Shown piece by piece: positions 62,601-64,000 of a stretch of DNA of 64,000 bases. Under the pieces are notes generated by a model, which saw only the letters and a program-made list of their open reading frames with translations, searched no databases and was not told the origin of the DNA. The position numbers were made by a program, and so were the translations under genes. The stretch is from Zingiber officinale (lineage: Eukaryota > Streptophyta > Magnoliopsida > Zingiberales > Zingiberaceae), in assembly GCF_018446385.1 (NCBI RefSeq), contig NC_055999.1, positions 83,494,281-83,558,280 of the forward strand, read 5' to 3'. Within the stretch, counting starts at the first letter, position 1; every line of letters starts with the position of its first letter.

Positions 62601-63155
62601 ATCCTGGATTCATCCATCCGTAACTTTCAACACATGTGTGTCAACTTCAGAAATCTATATATGGTCTTCAACAAGTACCTCATGTATGGTTTCATCGTTT
62701 ATCTACTTGGCTTCATACACAAGGATTTTCTAGCTTAAAAACAGACTCTTCTCTATTCTACAAATGCCATGAGAAAATTTCAATATTTGTTCTGATTTAT
62801 GTGGATGATATATTAATAACTGGTAGTGATCAAAACGACATTACTACTTTACTACATCTTCTCCGTCAAGAGTTTCTTATTCGGGATCTTGGCAATGCTT
62901 GTTTTTTCCTTGGCATAGAGTTTCTCTCACATTATGAAGGTTGTCTTCTCTCTCAAAGCAAATACATTACTGGGCCCCTACAACGAGTTAAAATGGATGG
63001 TGCACGTCCTATCTTCACACCAATCATTGAGGGTAGTTTCACTGCACCTTCATCCTCCTCTTTGATGTCTGCCCCCAGATCTACCGTAGTATTGTTGTGC
63101 TCTACAATATGTCACAATTACATGACTTGATATTGCTTTCGTTGTGAATCATGTC
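59640..63155 (+). pseudogene. Decayed Ty1/copia retrotransposon, cut off at its 3' end
   Basis: Domains appear in copia order on the plus strand with many stops. A degenerate PBS-like TGATATCATAGAT is at about 59642. There is an A-rich stretch (59940-60120), then gag knuckle remnants (QICHIVGHTGHH near 60320 and HIEIQCPKRFD near 60410). The protease LDSGATHHV is at about 60627. GAG-pre-integrase (FSWHARLGHPSLH) runs to about 61060, and integrase has CEACMKVKSHKLPF and IIHSDVWGPAP to about 61290. RT has GSKWVYQIKYRADGSIERYKARLVAK at about 62340-62430, YGLQQVPHVWF and YVDDILITG near 62795-62825. The RNase H start (TXLDIAFVVNHVC) is cut at 63155. A short 5' LTR may lie at about 59390-59640 (weak). 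Confidence 0.85.
59937..60125 (+). repeat. A-rich low-complexity tract
   Basis: About 190 bases are nearly all A with scattered G and C, giving a Lys-rich spurious frame. It interrupts the gag region of the copia relic. Confidence 0.85.
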
Positions 63156-64000
63156 TGTAACACCCCAAATTTTCTTGTTTTGAGTTCTAAAAGTGCTTAT
63201 AAATATTTAGAAATGCTTTAGAAATATTCTAGAGATTTTTATAAATTTTTAGAGTATTTTTATAAAATTTTCGAAGGTCGTTTGATATTTTTACCAAAAG
63301 AAATAAAGTTGTGGCAAAAAATTGTCAAGCCGAGACCTTAGTAAGCAAAGTCTTAAGAATATTTAGGATGACCAAGTGTCCCAACAGGGGCATGCTAAAA
63401 GAAAAAAGAGCAGAATAATTTTATGTAGAAATAAATACGTCCCTAAGCATAAATAGAAGAACTTAAGTGAAATAATGAGATTTCCTCGACCTAATCTTTC
63501 CTCTTCCTCCCGTGCGCCGACTCCTCCTTGGCTTGGGCGAAAAAAAAACAAAAGAAGTTTAGGGCTTCCTGTGGTGGCCGGCTAGGACGAGCTTCGAGGG
63601 AGCTTTTGATATTTTTCGACTCGTCTCGACGAGAGGAACGCGTGGACGTAAGCAAAGCGCGAGGATCTCAAGTTTCATCGGAATCCTAGAGAGGTTTCGC
63701 GTTAGTAAGTTCAAGATAACACTGTAAGTACCGCTCACTTACAGTAAGAGGTGTTTTCCATTGATTTCTCGTCGTAGAAATATTATATGTGCAGATTTCT
63801 TTTGTGTTCTATGCATGATTGTGTGTTACCTAGTTGATTTCACTTGTAGATGCATATGGAAGAATACCCAATCAGTATGGTGGGCTTAGGAGAAGTATAA
63901 GAAAGATAAAGAAAAGAAAGAAAAAGGCCAAGGCCTTAAGTAGATCCCAAAGTCAAGACTTTAGGGATTCTGGCACACAAGGTGCTTGTTAAAATGCCAA
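63156..64000 (+). mobile_element. 5' portion of an LTR of a further gypsy-like element
   Basis: TGTAACACCCCAAATTTTC begins abruptly inside the copia RNase H domain. TGTAACACCCC is a common start of plant chromovirus LTRs and resembles the start of the LTR at 2663. The end is outside the window. A 5-bp TSD would be ATGTC (63151-63155) if the junction is right. Confidence 0.6.

Overview
The window is nuclear DNA of a flowering plant. It holds four intact protein-coding genes separated by long stretches of LTR retrotransposons, MITEs and fold-back repeats. A commelinid monocot is likely but not proven: the MUR3 gene and exon 1 of the GT34-type gene are very GC-rich at the 5' end and become AT-richer towards the 3' end. 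I cannot name the species from sequence alone.

Layout. 1-6966: 3' part of a decayed Ty3/gypsy chromovirus, its long 3' LTR, and a second, 5'-truncated LTR copy. 7000-11500: AT-rich intergenic DNA with a 57-bp-arm inverted repeat and a polypyrimidine tract split by a solo LTR (9506-10366, TSD TTTAC). 12160-13851: MUR3/KATAMARI1 xyloglucan galactosyltransferase (+). 14303-14586: hAT-type MITE. 16245-28354: a fold-back repeat split by an 11.2-kb Tat-type gypsy element (16512-27708, TSD CGAGG). Its gag-pol is on the minus strand, and a spliced accessory ORF on the plus strand sits next to two tandem-repeat arrays. 28679-29384: small WRC-domain protein (+). 29778-37005: GT34-type glycosyltransferase (+) with a 6-kb third intron full of transposon debris. 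38637-47560: an antisense copia-like element whose LTR is split by a young gag-only copia-like element (39421-45883, TSD CCAGT). 49000-49826: another solo LTR (TSD AACAT). 50781-57760: CDC48/p97 AAA+ ATPase (-), nine exons, 809 aa. 59600-63155: decayed Ty1/copia, cut off by the 5' LTR of another gypsy-like element that runs out of the window.

The four genes have ordinary housekeeping or developmental roles and form no functional cluster: cell-wall xyloglucan synthesis, a Golgi-type glycosyltransferase, a putative nuclear WRC protein and the CDC48 segregase. The unusual content is in the mobile DNA. It includes palindrome arrays inside LTRs, a gag-only element, a retrotransposon gene on the opposite strand with its own TATA box and introns, adjacent satellite-like arrays, and several insertions whose exact target-site duplications can be read. 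Exon boundaries were set by hand from GT/AG sites and frame continuity. For all three spliced host genes the exon lengths sum to a multiple of three.
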